DNA from: GCA-2746795 sp963747345
GTDB taxonomy: Bacteria > Chloroflexota > Anaerolineae > Promineifilales > Promineifilaceae
Direction: 5' to 3'
Length of the DNA stretch: 64,000 bases
Assembly: GCA_963747345.1 (NCBI GenBank)
Contig: CAVVFA010000001.1
Coordinates: forward strand, 1-64,000
Made by a program: the position numbers and the translations under genes. Below the pieces are notes generated by a model. The model ran no database searches, was not told the origin of the DNA, and worked only from the letters and a program-made list of their open reading frames with translations. This document shows positions 52,786 to 61,503 of this stretch, in pieces. Position 1 is the stretch's first letter, and every line of letters starts with the position of its first letter.

Positions 52786-54642
52786 ATGAGTGATTCTACC
52801 GCCCAGATTGAGGAACTAGAGTCAGTAGTTATTCGTTTCGCTGGTGACTCTGGCGATGGGATGCAGTTGACTGGTACTCAATTTACCAACACTTCGGCCG
52901 TTTTCGGCAACGACATTAGCACCTACCCTGACTATCCCGCAGAAATCCGCGCCCCGGCTGGCACATTAGCGGGTGTTAGCGGTTTTCAAGTCAACTTATC
53001 CGAACATGACATTCTGACCCCAGGGGATTCCCCTTTCGTGCTCATTGCCATGAATCCGGCGGCGCTTAAAGCAAGCCTGCCCGATTTGCAACGTGGTGGC
53101 ATTATCATCGTCAACACTGATGCGTTCACGCCAGCCAACCTGAAAAAAGCAGAATATGAGAATAATCCGCTGGAAGACGACTCCCTTAAAGGGTATGAAG
53201 TTCACGAAGTGCCATTGACTACGCTGACCCGTGAAGCCCTCAAAGATATGGAAACGTTGACCACCAAAGACAAGGATCGCTGCCAAAACTTTTTTGCGTT
53301 GGGCATGACCTTCTGGATTTTTGACAGGGAACTTGCTGTATCCGAATCTTGGTTAGATCAAAAATTTGCAAAAAAACCCGAGTTGGCTGAAGCGAATAAA
53401 AAAGCATTGGAAACCGGTTATTACTTTGGCGAAACAACAGAAGTATTTCGGCGACGGTTCAACATTCGCCCTGCTACCCTGAAAAAAGGTACATACCGCA
53501 AAATCACCGGTAATGAAGCTCTTGCTTTAGGTCTCGTTACGGGTGCAAAAAAGATGGGTAAGCCGCTGTTTTACGGCTCTTATCCCATTACGCCAGCCAG
53601 TGATATTCTGCATGCCCTGGCGCCACTGCGTAACTTTGACGTACGCACCTTCCAGGCTGAAGATGAAATTGCAGCCATGGGTTCAGTTATTGGCGCGGCA
53701 TTCGGCGGTGCCTTAGCGGTTACTGGCACCAGTGGTCCTGGGGTTGCCCTCAAAGGCGAAGCGATGGGTCTGGCTATCATGCTGGAACTGCCGATGGTGG
53801 TAATAAATGTACAGCGGGGTGGCCCCAGCACTGGTTTGCCGACAAAGGTGGAACAGTCTGACTTGCTCCAAATGCTTTACGGCCGTAACGGTGAAAGCCC
53901 CATCCCCATATTGGCACCCCAAAGCCCGACGGATGCGTTTGATATTGCCTATGAAGCGTGTCGGTTGGCTGTTCATGCCATGACACCGGTTGCCATTCTA
54001 TCTGATGGTTATTTAGCAAACAGTTCTGAGCCGTGGTTTATCCCGAATCCTGATGATATTCCTGAAATTCCAGTAACCCATACACCGCCGCGTGAAGAGG
54101 ACGATGCGCCGTTCTTCCCGTATTTACGGGATGATGAGACGCTGGCACGGCCGTGGGCGATTCCTGGTACAAAAGGGTTAGAGCATCGCGTGGGTGGTTT
54201 GTCCAAAGCCCCGATTACCGGCAATGTATCTTACGATCCGCAACATCACTCGCAAATGGTGCGGGAACGGGCTGAAAAGGTGGCTCGTTTAGCCAATGTC
54301 ATTCCTGAGCTTGCTGTTGATGGCCCAGATGAGGGCGATTTACTGATTGTTTCCTGGGGCGGTACGTTTGGTGCGGTACACACGGCCGTTCGTAAAGCGC
54401 AAGAAGCCGGGTATGCAGTGTCCCATGCACACCTCCGTTATTTGAATCCATTCCCCAAGAATACAGAAGCTGTACTGCGTAACTTCAAGCGTATCTTGAT
54501 TCCTGAATTGAATATGGGACAGCTTGCCTTTGTGTTGCGTGGCACCTATGGCCTAGACAACATTAGCACTTACTCAAAAATGCACGGACGGCCGTTTAAG
54601 ATCAGCGAGATTTACGACAAATTGGAGGAATTACTAGGCTAG
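52786..54642 (+). CDS. korA: 2-oxoacid:ferredoxin oxidoreductase, gamma-alpha fusion subunit (KorA-like), set 1
   Basis: 618 residues. AGGAG about 9 bases before ATG 52786. The N-terminal gamma domain has VIRFAGDSGDGMQLTGTQFTNT and SEHDILTPGDSP. The alpha domain begins near residue 245 (GNEALALGLVTGAKKMGKPLFYGSYPITPASDILH) with FQAEDEIAAMGSVIGAAFGG and TGTSGPGVALKGEAMGLAIM, and a C-terminal transketolase-like part. With KorB it oxidises a 2-oxoacid such as 2-oxoglutarate with CoA, giving acyl-CoA, CO2 and reduced ferredoxin. Intact; the partner follows 29 bases downstream. Confidence 0.9.
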   Translation: MSDSTAQIEELESVVIRFAGDSGDGMQLTGTQFTNTSAVFGNDISTYPDYPAEIRAPAGTLAGVSGFQVNLSEHDILTPGDSPFVLIAMNPAALKASLPDLQRGGIIIVNTDAFTPANLKKAEYENNPLEDDSLKGYEVHEVPLTTLTREALKDMETLTTKDKDRCQNFFALGMTFWIFDRELAVSESWLDQKFAKKPELAEANKKALETGYYFGETTEVFRRRFNIRPATLKKGTYRKITGNEALALGLVTGAKKMGKPLFYGSYPITPASDILHALAPLRNFDVRTFQAEDEIAAMGSVIGAAFGGALAVTGTSGPGVALKGEAMGLAIMLELPMVVINVQRGGPSTGLPTKVEQSDLLQMLYGRNGESPIPILAPQSPTDAFDIAYEACRLAVHAMTPVAILSDGYLANSSEPWFIPNPDDIPEIPVTHTPPREEDDAPFFPYLRDDETLARPWAIPGTKGLEHRVGGLSKAPITGNVSYDPQHHSQMVRERAEKVARLANVIPELAVDGPDEGDLLIVSWGGTFGAVHTAVRKAQEAGYAVSHAHLRYLNPFPKNTEAVLRNFKRILIPELNMGQLAFVLRGTYGLDNISTYSKMHGRPFKISEIYDKLEELLG

Positions 54643-54671
54643 TCTGGTAAAGACAAACCTGGGAGAAAATC

Positions 54672-55683
54672 ATGACAACAACAATTCCCTTAGAACTCAG
54701 TAAAAAAGATTTTGTATCCGACCAGACAGTGCGCTGGTGCCCTGGCTGTGGTGACTACGCTATTTTGGCGCAAATGCAAAAAGTTTTGCCTGAAATTGGC
54801 GTGCCGAAAGAGAAAATCGTCTTCATTTCTGGCATTGGCTGCTCCAGCCGTTTCCCCTACTACATGAACACCTATGGTATGCACAGCATTCACGGCCGTG
54901 CGCCTACGGTTGCTTCTGGCCTGGCCGTTGCCAATCCTGACCTCAGTATTTGGGTGATTACGGGTGATGGTGATGGTCTCTCGATTGGCGGCAATCACCT
55001 GATTCATGCCATCCGTCGTAACATCAATGTCAACATTTTGCTCTTTAATAATCGCATTTATGGTTTGACCAAAGGGCAATATTCCCCTACGTCTCGTCAA
55101 GGAACACGCACCAAATCTTCACCGATGGGGTCTATTGAACAACCACTTAATCCGTTGACCCTGGCACTTGGCTGCGGAAGCTACCTTTGTAGCTCGTGCT
55201 ATGGATGTGGATCCGAAGCATTTGGGTGAGGTTTTGAAGGCGGCGGCCGAGCATCAGGGTACTTCTTTCATTGAAATCTATCAGAACTGTGTCATCTTTA
55301 ACCCGAATGAGTGGGCTGGCATTGATGACCGGAAAACACGCTCTGATCATGTTGTTTATTTGGAAGATGGTAAACCTTTGGTTTTTGGCAAGAACAATGA
55401 CAAGGGAATTCGACTCAACGGGTTCAAACCGGAAGTGGTTGAATTAGGTGGAGAATTTACCGAAGCAGATCTGATTGTCCACGATGAATCGTCTCAAGAG
55501 TTAGCCTTTATCTTGGCTCATATGGAACATCCTGTCTACCCGCCGCCAATGGGCATTATTCGTAATGTGGAGAAGCAGGATTACACGTCTGGCTTGATGG
55601 AGCAGGTAAAAGCGGCGCAAGCGCAAAAAGGTGTGGGCGATTTGGCTGCTCTCTATTCTCAAGGCGAGACATGGACAGTTTAG
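54672..55683 (+). pseudogene. korB: 2-oxoacid:ferredoxin oxidoreductase beta subunit (KorB-like), set 1, frameshifted
   Basis: Start ATG 54672 (GGGAG 8 bases upstream). Cluster and TPP motifs are in place: VRWCPGCGDYAIL, ISGIGCSSRFPYY, IHGRAPTVASGLA, ITGDGDGLSIGGNHLIHAIRRN and LFNNRIYGLTKGQYSPTS. One indel near 55172 breaks it; the other frame continues as EATFVARAMDVDPKHLGEVL and IYQNCVIFNPNEW with the fourth cluster cysteine. About 337 residues. The stop TAG at 55681-55683 is made by the 113-bp palindromic element copy D. Confidence 0.85.
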
Positions 55684-55793
55684 GTAAACCACAAAAAGTT
55701 TTTAAAATTATCAACACGCAAAATTGTGGTTTCCTTCAAGGAAAAGCGGGTTTCGCGCCATTTTATTTCCAAAAACTTTCCCGCTTTTACCTA
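55681..55793 (+). repeat. 113-bp TA-flanked palindromic element, copy D
   Basis: Same orientation as copies A and B, with a few substitutions (TTTTTAAAATTAT; TTTCGCGCCATTTT). It lies between the two oxidoreductase sets and supplies the korB stop codon. Confidence 0.85.
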
Positions 55794-55887
55794 GTCGTAA
55801 GAATTTGATTTAACATTTTGTCGGTTTATTATGGTTAGGGGCGGCGCATTCGCGTCGCCCCTGTCTGTTTTTTTAGGAGCGTTTGTC

Positions 55888-57777
55888 ATGAGCCTGATAG
55901 ATGCTGGATTTACAGAGCAAGGGGGAGGGAAACGGCCGTTATCCCCTGCATCAGCTATCATCAATAATTTTTCAATCGTGGTTGCCACCATCAATGGCAC
56001 AGGCAGCCAGACTGCCAATACCGCCTTGCTGCGAGCTTGCGGCAACATGGGCATTCCCGTCAATGGCAAAAACATCTTTCCTTCCAACATTCAAGGAATG
56101 CCCACCTGGTTTCATATTCGCCTGAGTGCGGCTGGGTATATAGCAAGTCGGGATACGGCAGAAATAGTGGTTGCCTTTAATCAGGCATCCTTGTCGGAAG
56201 ATTTACGCAAGCTGCCGCCAGGTGGCGTCTGCTTAATCAACAGTGATTGGCGCAACGTGCCGGAACGTGAGGACATCACAACCTATGCCATTCCGGTTAA
56301 ACAATTCATAGCCGACAGTGGCTTGAAAGGGAAACCGGCAGATTATGTTGCCAACATGGTTTACGTGGGCGCTTTAGCACAACTTTTAGGCATTCCGCTG
56401 GTTCAAATTGAGACCGCGTTGGCGGTTCATTTCAAAGGACAGCAAAAACTGATCGCATCAAACATGGCTGTCGCCACGGCCGCCTTTGCCTGGACGGCGG
56501 AAAATATCAACAAGACAGACCCGTTCCAGGTGGCGCCAATGCCTAACACCGACGAGAAAATCCTCATCACGGGCAACGAAGCGGCGGCGCTGGGCGCGAT
56601 TTTTGGCGGCGTTTCATTCGTGGCCTGGTACCCCATCACGCCGTCTACCAGTGTGGTTGATGCTCTCAATACCCATCTGCCCAATTTGCGCCGTGATCCA
56701 GAAACTGGAGAAGCGACGTATGCGGTGGTGCAGGCGGAGGATGAGTTGGCGGCGATTGGCATGATTTTGGGCGCGGGGTGGGCAGGTGCTCGCGCCATGA
56801 CGGCGACCAGCGGCCCTGGCATTTCGTTGATGGCGGAGTTTGCGGGCTTAGGCTATTTTGCCGAAGTGCCAGCCGTTATTTGGGATGTGCAGCGGGTTGG
56901 CCCCAGTACGGGCTTGCCCACGCGCACCGGGCAGGGCGACATCATCTCGACGTATTATCTGGGACATGGGGACACGGAAAATGTGCTGCTGTTCCCGGCG
57001 TCTGTGGCTGAATGTTTTGACATGGGGATTGAGGCGTTCAATCTGGCGGATGAATTGCAGACGCCGATTTTTGTGATGAGTGACCTGGATTTGGGCATGA
57101 ATACCTGGATGTCTGCGCCGTTTGTGTATCCAACGGAACCGATTAAGCGGGGCAAGGTGTTGGGAGAGGAGGATATGGGGAAGAACGGCCGTTACTCCCG
57201 CTACCTGGATGTGGATCATGATGGCATCACCTACCGCACCCTGCCCGGCAACAAACACCCGCAAGCCGCCTGGTTTGCTCGCGGCACAGGTCACAACGAA
57301 CACGCCGTCTACAGTGAGCGCCCAGAAGATTGGGAGCAAAACATGGCGCGGCTCCATCGCAAATTTGAGACCGCCAGAGAGTTGGTTCCGCCCCCTGTTT
57401 TGGATGAACGGGAAGGCGCGGCCTTTGGCATCATCGCCTTCGGCACCACCTGCTACGCCATCGACGAAGCCCGCGATCACCTAGCAGATGAAGGCGTTTT
57501 AACAAGTTTCATGCGCTTGCGGGCGCTGCCCATCAATAATGATGTGCGCGAGTTTGTCAGCCGTTACAAACGTATTTATGTGGTTGAACTGAATCGGGAT
57601 GGGCAAATGCACAAAATTCTGCAAACGGAACTGCCGGAATTTGCTTCGCGGCTCATTTCGCTGGCTCATTTGGATGGGATGCCGCTGACGGCAAGTTGGC
57701 TTTTAGAAAACCTGCAAGACAGTCAAGATTTTGATGCGCTGAATCTGGCGTTGGAAGACATTGTGGATATGGAGTAG
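55888..57777 (+). CDS. 2-oxoacid:acceptor oxidoreductase, gamma-alpha fusion subunit, set 2
   Basis: 629 residues from ATG 55888 (AGGAG 8 bases upstream; a longer frame to 55831 is unlikely). The gamma domain has NFSIVVATINGTGSQTANTALLRACGNMGIPVNGKNIFPSNIQGMP, with GTGSQ where set 1 has GDSGDG. The alpha domain follows (GNEAAALGAIFGGVSFVAWYPITPSTSVVDAL, QAEDELAAIGMILGAGWAGARAMTATSGPG), then DVQRVGPSTGLPTRTGQGD. It is homologous to set 1 but clearly a different group, probably with another 2-oxoacid. The beta gene follows 3 bases after the stop. Intact. Confidence 0.88.
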   Translation: MSLIDAGFTEQGGGKRPLSPASAIINNFSIVVATINGTGSQTANTALLRACGNMGIPVNGKNIFPSNIQGMPTWFHIRLSAAGYIASRDTAEIVVAFNQASLSEDLRKLPPGGVCLINSDWRNVPEREDITTYAIPVKQFIADSGLKGKPADYVANMVYVGALAQLLGIPLVQIETALAVHFKGQQKLIASNMAVATAAFAWTAENINKTDPFQVAPMPNTDEKILITGNEAAALGAIFGGVSFVAWYPITPSTSVVDALNTHLPNLRRDPETGEATYAVVQAEDELAAIGMILGAGWAGARAMTATSGPGISLMAEFAGLGYFAEVPAVIWDVQRVGPSTGLPTRTGQGDIISTYYLGHGDTENVLLFPASVAECFDMGIEAFNLADELQTPIFVMSDLDLGMNTWMSAPFVYPTEPIKRGKVLGEEDMGKNGRYSRYLDVDHDGITYRTLPGNKHPQAAWFARGTGHNEHAVYSERPEDWEQNMARLHRKFETARELVPPPVLDEREGAAFGIIAFGTTCYAIDEARDHLADEGVLTSFMRLRALPINNDVREFVSRYKRIYVVELNRDGQMHKILQTELPEFASRLISLAHLDGMPLTASWLLENLQDSQDFDALNLALEDIVDME

Positions 57778-57780
57778 AAA

Positions 57781-58806
57781 ATGGGCGTGAATCGGACAAA
57801 TGCCATTGGTTTGACGAAGACCGATTACAAAGGCCAGCCTTCGACGTTATGTCAAGGGTGTGGGCATAATTCCATTGCTAATCAGATTGTGCAGGTGGCG
57901 TATGAAACAAATATCGAGCCGCACAAAATTTTGCGCATGAGTGGTATCGGCTGCTCCAGCAAATCGCCAGCCTATTTTTTAGGCCAATCATTTGGTTTTA
58001 ACTCGCTGCACGGCCGGATGCCGTCGGTGGCAACGGGGGCGTTGTTGGCGAATCAGGCGCTTACGGCGATCGGCGTGAGCGGGGATGGCGATACGGGCAG
58101 CATCGGCTTGGGGCAGTTTAAGCATTTTGTGCGCCGCAATGTGCGCATGGTGTATGTCGTGGAAAATAATGGCGTCTATGGCCTGACAAAAGGGCAGTTT
58201 TCGGCCACGGCCGATGAGGGACAAAGCCTCAAATACGCAGGTGAAAACGAGTTCCCGCCGGTGGATATTTGTATGGAAGCGATTATTGCGGGGGCGGGGT
58301 TTGTGGCACGTTCTTTTTCTGGTGATGCCAAGCAAGTTCGGGAATTATTGAAGGCGGCGCTGCATCATCGGGGAACGGCCGTTCTCGATATCATTAGTCC
58401 GTGTGTGGCATTCAATAACGGGGATGAGTCTACCAAGAGCTATGGTTACGGCCGCGAACATGAAACGCCACTGCATGATTTTGGCTGGGTTCCGCAGCGC
58501 GAAGAAATCGAAATCACCGACTATGAACCGGGCGAAATGCGGGTCGTGGCACTGCATGATGGCTCGCTTATTCAACTGCGTAAATTGGAAGAGGAATATG
58601 ATCCGGGGAGTAAGATAGGGGCATTGGCGCGTCTGTATCAAGCACAGGAAAGGCATGAACTGGTAACGGGCTTGCTCTACTTCAATCCAGATCGTCCTGA
58701 TTTGGCTGAGGTAAGCAACCTCGTCGATACACCTCTTTCGCAGCTTTCGGATGCGCAATTGCGACCATCGTCAGAAGCATTGGCTGAGTTGATGTCGGGA
58801 TACTAA
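57781..58806 (+). CDS. 2-oxoacid:acceptor oxidoreductase beta subunit, set 2
   Basis: 341 residues, intact. STLCQGCGHNSIANQI has the CxxC of the 4Fe-4S cluster, with further cysteines in SGIGCSSKSPAYF and ISPCVAFN. The TPP motif is SGDGDTGSIGLGQFKHFVRRN ... VENNGVYGLTKGQFS. GGAG overlaps the previous stop and starts at ATG 57781, so it is tightly coupled to the gamma-alpha subunit. The C-terminal tail (LEEEYDPGSKIGALARLYQ) is typical. It makes ferredoxin-dependent oxidation of a 2-oxoacid reversible. Confidence 0.9.
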   Translation: MGVNRTNAIGLTKTDYKGQPSTLCQGCGHNSIANQIVQVAYETNIEPHKILRMSGIGCSSKSPAYFLGQSFGFNSLHGRMPSVATGALLANQALTAIGVSGDGDTGSIGLGQFKHFVRRNVRMVYVVENNGVYGLTKGQFSATADEGQSLKYAGENEFPPVDICMEAIIAGAGFVARSFSGDAKQVRELLKAALHHRGTAVLDIISPCVAFNNGDESTKSYGYGREHETPLHDFGWVPQREEIEITDYEPGEMRVVALHDGSLIQLRKLEEEYDPGSKIGALARLYQAQERHELVTGLLYFNPDRPDLAEVSNLVDTPLSQLSDAQLRPSSEALAELMSGY

Positions 58807-58888
58807 ACGCGAAACTGGATTACTGATTGGTAGCCCCTGAAATTGATGAAGGAAAGAGATAATATTCACAATACATGTTTATAAAAGG

Positions 58889-58928
58889 GTGATACGTGAT
58901 GCGTGAAAAATCACGCATCACGTATCAC
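58889..58928. terminator. Bidirectional terminator between oxidoreductase and transporter genes
   Basis: GTGATACGTGATGCGTGA, AAAA, TCACGCATCACGTATCAC: a perfect 18-bp stem. It ends two bases before the stop of the minus-strand ATPase gene and serves both converging units. Confidence 0.85.
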
Positions 58929-58930
58929 TG

Positions 58931-59707
58931 TTAATGATGCAAAATTTGATTCAAGAATAACTTCGTCCGTTCATTATCTGGATTAGTGAAGAAGTTCTCA
59001 GGTGTGTTCTCTTCCACAATCTGGCCAGCATCCATAAAGATAATGCGATCTGCCACCGTGCGGGCAAAACCCATCTCATGGGTAACAGCCAAAATTGTAT
59101 ACCCTTCATGTGCCAGATCGCGCATCACATCCAGCACTTCCTTAATCATTTCAGGGTCCAGCGCCGATGTCGGTTCGTCAAACAGCAGAATATCTGGTTC
59201 CATCGTCAATGTACGCGCAATTGCTACCCGCTGCTGCTGACCACCAGAGAGCTGCCCCGGATACTTGTTCGCCTGTTCAGGAATACCAACTCGCGTCAGC
59301 CACTGCATGGCGCGTTCTTCTGCTTTATCGTGTGACCATTTACGCACATGGATGGGAGCCAGTGTCACATTTTCCAACACCGTCAGATGCGGGAACAAAT
59401 TAAACTGCTGGAACACCATGCCCACTTCGCGGCGAATCTCAGCAATATTGCGCACATCATAATTCAACGTCGTGCCACTCACGACGATTTCGCCTTCTTG
59501 ATGTTCTTCCAGACGGTTGAGGCAGCGAATAAACGTCGATTTTCCAGAGCCAGACGGCCCCAGAATAACGATTACCTCACCCTTTTTCACCCTTAAGCTA
59601 ATGCCGCGCAGCGCATGAAAATCACCATACCATTTTTGGACATCATCGCAGACAATAACATCTTCTGCGCCTTTTAATCTTGAGCTATCAATTGTATTTG
59701 TTGTCAT
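58931..59707 (-). CDS. aapP: Polar amino acid ABC transporter ATP-binding protein
   Basis: 258 residues. Walker A is GPSGSGKSTFIRCLNRLE, Q-loop in GMVFQQFNLFPHLTVLENV, signature LSGGQQQRVAIART, Walker B ILLFDEPTSALDPEM, H-loop AVTHEMGFA. This is the GlnQ/AapP pattern for uptake of polar amino acids. It is last in the minus-strand operon aapJ-aapQ-aapM-aapP. Intact. Confidence 0.92.
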   Translation of the reverse strand: MTTNTIDSSRLKGAEDVIVCDDVQKWYGDFHALRGISLRVKKGEVIVILGPSGSGKSTFIRCLNRLEEHQEGEIVVSGTTLNYDVRNIAEIRREVGMVFQQFNLFPHLTVLENVTLAPIHVRKWSHDKAEERAMQWLTRVGIPEQANKYPGQLSGGQQQRVAIARTLTMEPDILLFDEPTSALDPEMIKEVLDVMRDLAHEGYTILAVTHEMGFARTVADRIIFMDAGQIVEENTPENFFTNPDNERTKLFLNQILHH

Positions 59708-59791
59708 AACAAGCCTCTCGTGCCTGGCTGTGGCTGGTCTGGAGACCGTGCCACCTACCGGCTCTGTTTGAAACCGACCGGAGCGAGAACA

Positions 59792-61501
59792 TTATCTATT
59801 TCCTACACCCAACTGGTTTTCCATGCGTCTGCTGGAAGCCGCCATCACCCAACTACCGGCAAAGTAAATGACCATCAAGAAAATGTACGGTTCTCGCCGT
59901 ACCCCAAGCCAGTCTGTTTGCGCCGAAATCAGGTTGGCTACGCCCAAAAATTCCACTAAACCAACGATAGCAATGAGCGTCGTATCCTTGAAAAGGCCGA
60001 TGAACTGGCCCACAATCGCCGGAATAACCACCCGAATCGCCTGCGGCAAAATGATGAGACGGTATTTCTGGACAGTATTCAAGCCGATAGATTCAGCCGC
60101 TTCATATTGCCCCTTAGGAATTGCCTGCAAGCCACCACGGACGTTTTCTGCCAGATATGCGGCCGCAAACATCGCCGCAGCCGCCATCACGCGCCAGGTA
60201 CTTAAGATTTCTGTACCTTTAGGCAGCAAAATTGGGAACAAAATGATGGACATGAACAGCACAGTAATCAACGGCACGCCACGAATCACTTCGATGTAGA
60301 TGGTACAGAAAGCTGCGACCACGTTCCCTTTAAAGTATTTCTGGAACAGAAACGCAATAACGGGAATGAGCAGCGGCCATAACGCTAAAATAGTGCCAAA
60401 GAGATTGGCTGGATCACGCAATCCTGGGATGGTGATGGTAACAATCAAGTAAACCGTCAAGAGTCCGGCTGTGCCGTATGTTAACCAGGGTGGAACGCCG
60501 CGAATTTGACTGCGACGACCTAAAGCCAACAACACACCCAAGGGAAATGAGGCGACAATGGCAAACACGGCAATGATCATGGTCAGTAATAAACCACCCC
60601 ATGCCTGATCTGGATTTAGCTTGACATAGAAATTACCAGCGAGGATGTAGAAGGTTCCGGCGATCATCGCCACCCAAACCAACCCCATTACCAAACCAAT
60701 CCAAGCAACAGGGAAACGGTTGGTGACCCATTTGGTGAAAAAGAATAGCCCACCCAACACGGCAATAGAGACCATAGACCTAACGAGGGTTTCCATCACC
60801 AATTCGGGTCGCACCGAAACGCCCAGCAATAAGCCAAACGTAATTACCGGTGTCACCACCCATAGGATGTTCATGAGGCGGCGTATTCTTGACCTACGGA
60901 AGCGTTCTTGTGAGTAGACAAGGGTGCTCACCAACAGCATCACAGCCAGATAACCAATCACCACATAAATGCGCCATGTTTCTTCCGCTGGAAAACGGAA
61001 GACCAACATGTTACGCATGTTGTCAATGACCCCGCCCCAGTTAGCGCCAGGTTCTTGGCCTTGTTCTGCATAGGCAGCTTTCCACGCTTCGGCAACTAAG
61101 GGATCTGACGAGAAGTTGGCTCGTGTAAAGGCGTAGTCAAAGAAACTACGAATCCCGGCTAAAATCAAGAGGGTGAGCAGCAGGGTGAGCAATACGTTTG
61201 AGATGGAACTGTATAGATTGTCTTTGAGCCACAGTGTTGCTGAATTGTGTTTATGCCGCAGCTCATTGTATATCGTCATGCTTAAAGTGATGACCCACAG
61301 GAAGATGATAACGGCCGTTGCCCCCATCACTGATTGCAATTGCCCCCAGGTATAAACCACCGTGCCATACGTTAAAATAACTAGCCATACAGCCAGCAGC
61401 CAACTCTTAAGAATCTGCTCTTGCACAAAACGGCGCATATTAAAACGAATATGATGTTCCTCTGGTGTAGAGGATGGCAAATTTTGTTGTTGAATTGTCA
61501 T
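59792..61501 (-). CDS. aapM: Amino acid ABC transporter permease AapM-like
   Basis: 569 residues, much longer than the usual 220-380 for this family. The N-terminal 270 residues contain about six membrane helices outside the core. The C-terminal core has the permease EAA loop AENVRGGLQAIPKGQYEAAESIGLNTVQKYRLIILPQAIRVVIPA and IGLFKDTTLIAIVGLVEF. It forms a heterodimer with AapQ and couples to AapP. It starts 2 bases after the aapQ stop. Intact. Confidence 0.88.
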   Translation of the reverse strand: MTIQQQNLPSSTPEEHHIRFNMRRFVQEQILKSWLLAVWLVILTYGTVVYTWGQLQSVMGATAVIIFLWVITLSMTIYNELRHKHNSATLWLKDNLYSSISNVLLTLLLTLLILAGIRSFFDYAFTRANFSSDPLVAEAWKAAYAEQGQEPGANWGGVIDNMRNMLVFRFPAEETWRIYVVIGYLAVMLLVSTLVYSQERFRRSRIRRLMNILWVVTPVITFGLLLGVSVRPELVMETLVRSMVSIAVLGGLFFFTKWVTNRFPVAWIGLVMGLVWVAMIAGTFYILAGNFYVKLNPDQAWGGLLLTMIIAVFAIVASFPLGVLLALGRRSQIRGVPPWLTYGTAGLLTVYLIVTITIPGLRDPANLFGTILALWPLLIPVIAFLFQKYFKGNVVAAFCTIYIEVIRGVPLITVLFMSIILFPILLPKGTEILSTWRVMAAAAMFAAAYLAENVRGGLQAIPKGQYEAAESIGLNTVQKYRLIILPQAIRVVIPAIVGQFIGLFKDTTLIAIVGLVEFLGVANLISAQTDWLGVRREPYIFLMVIYFAGSWVMAASSRRMENQLGVGNR

Positions 61502-61503
61502 GA

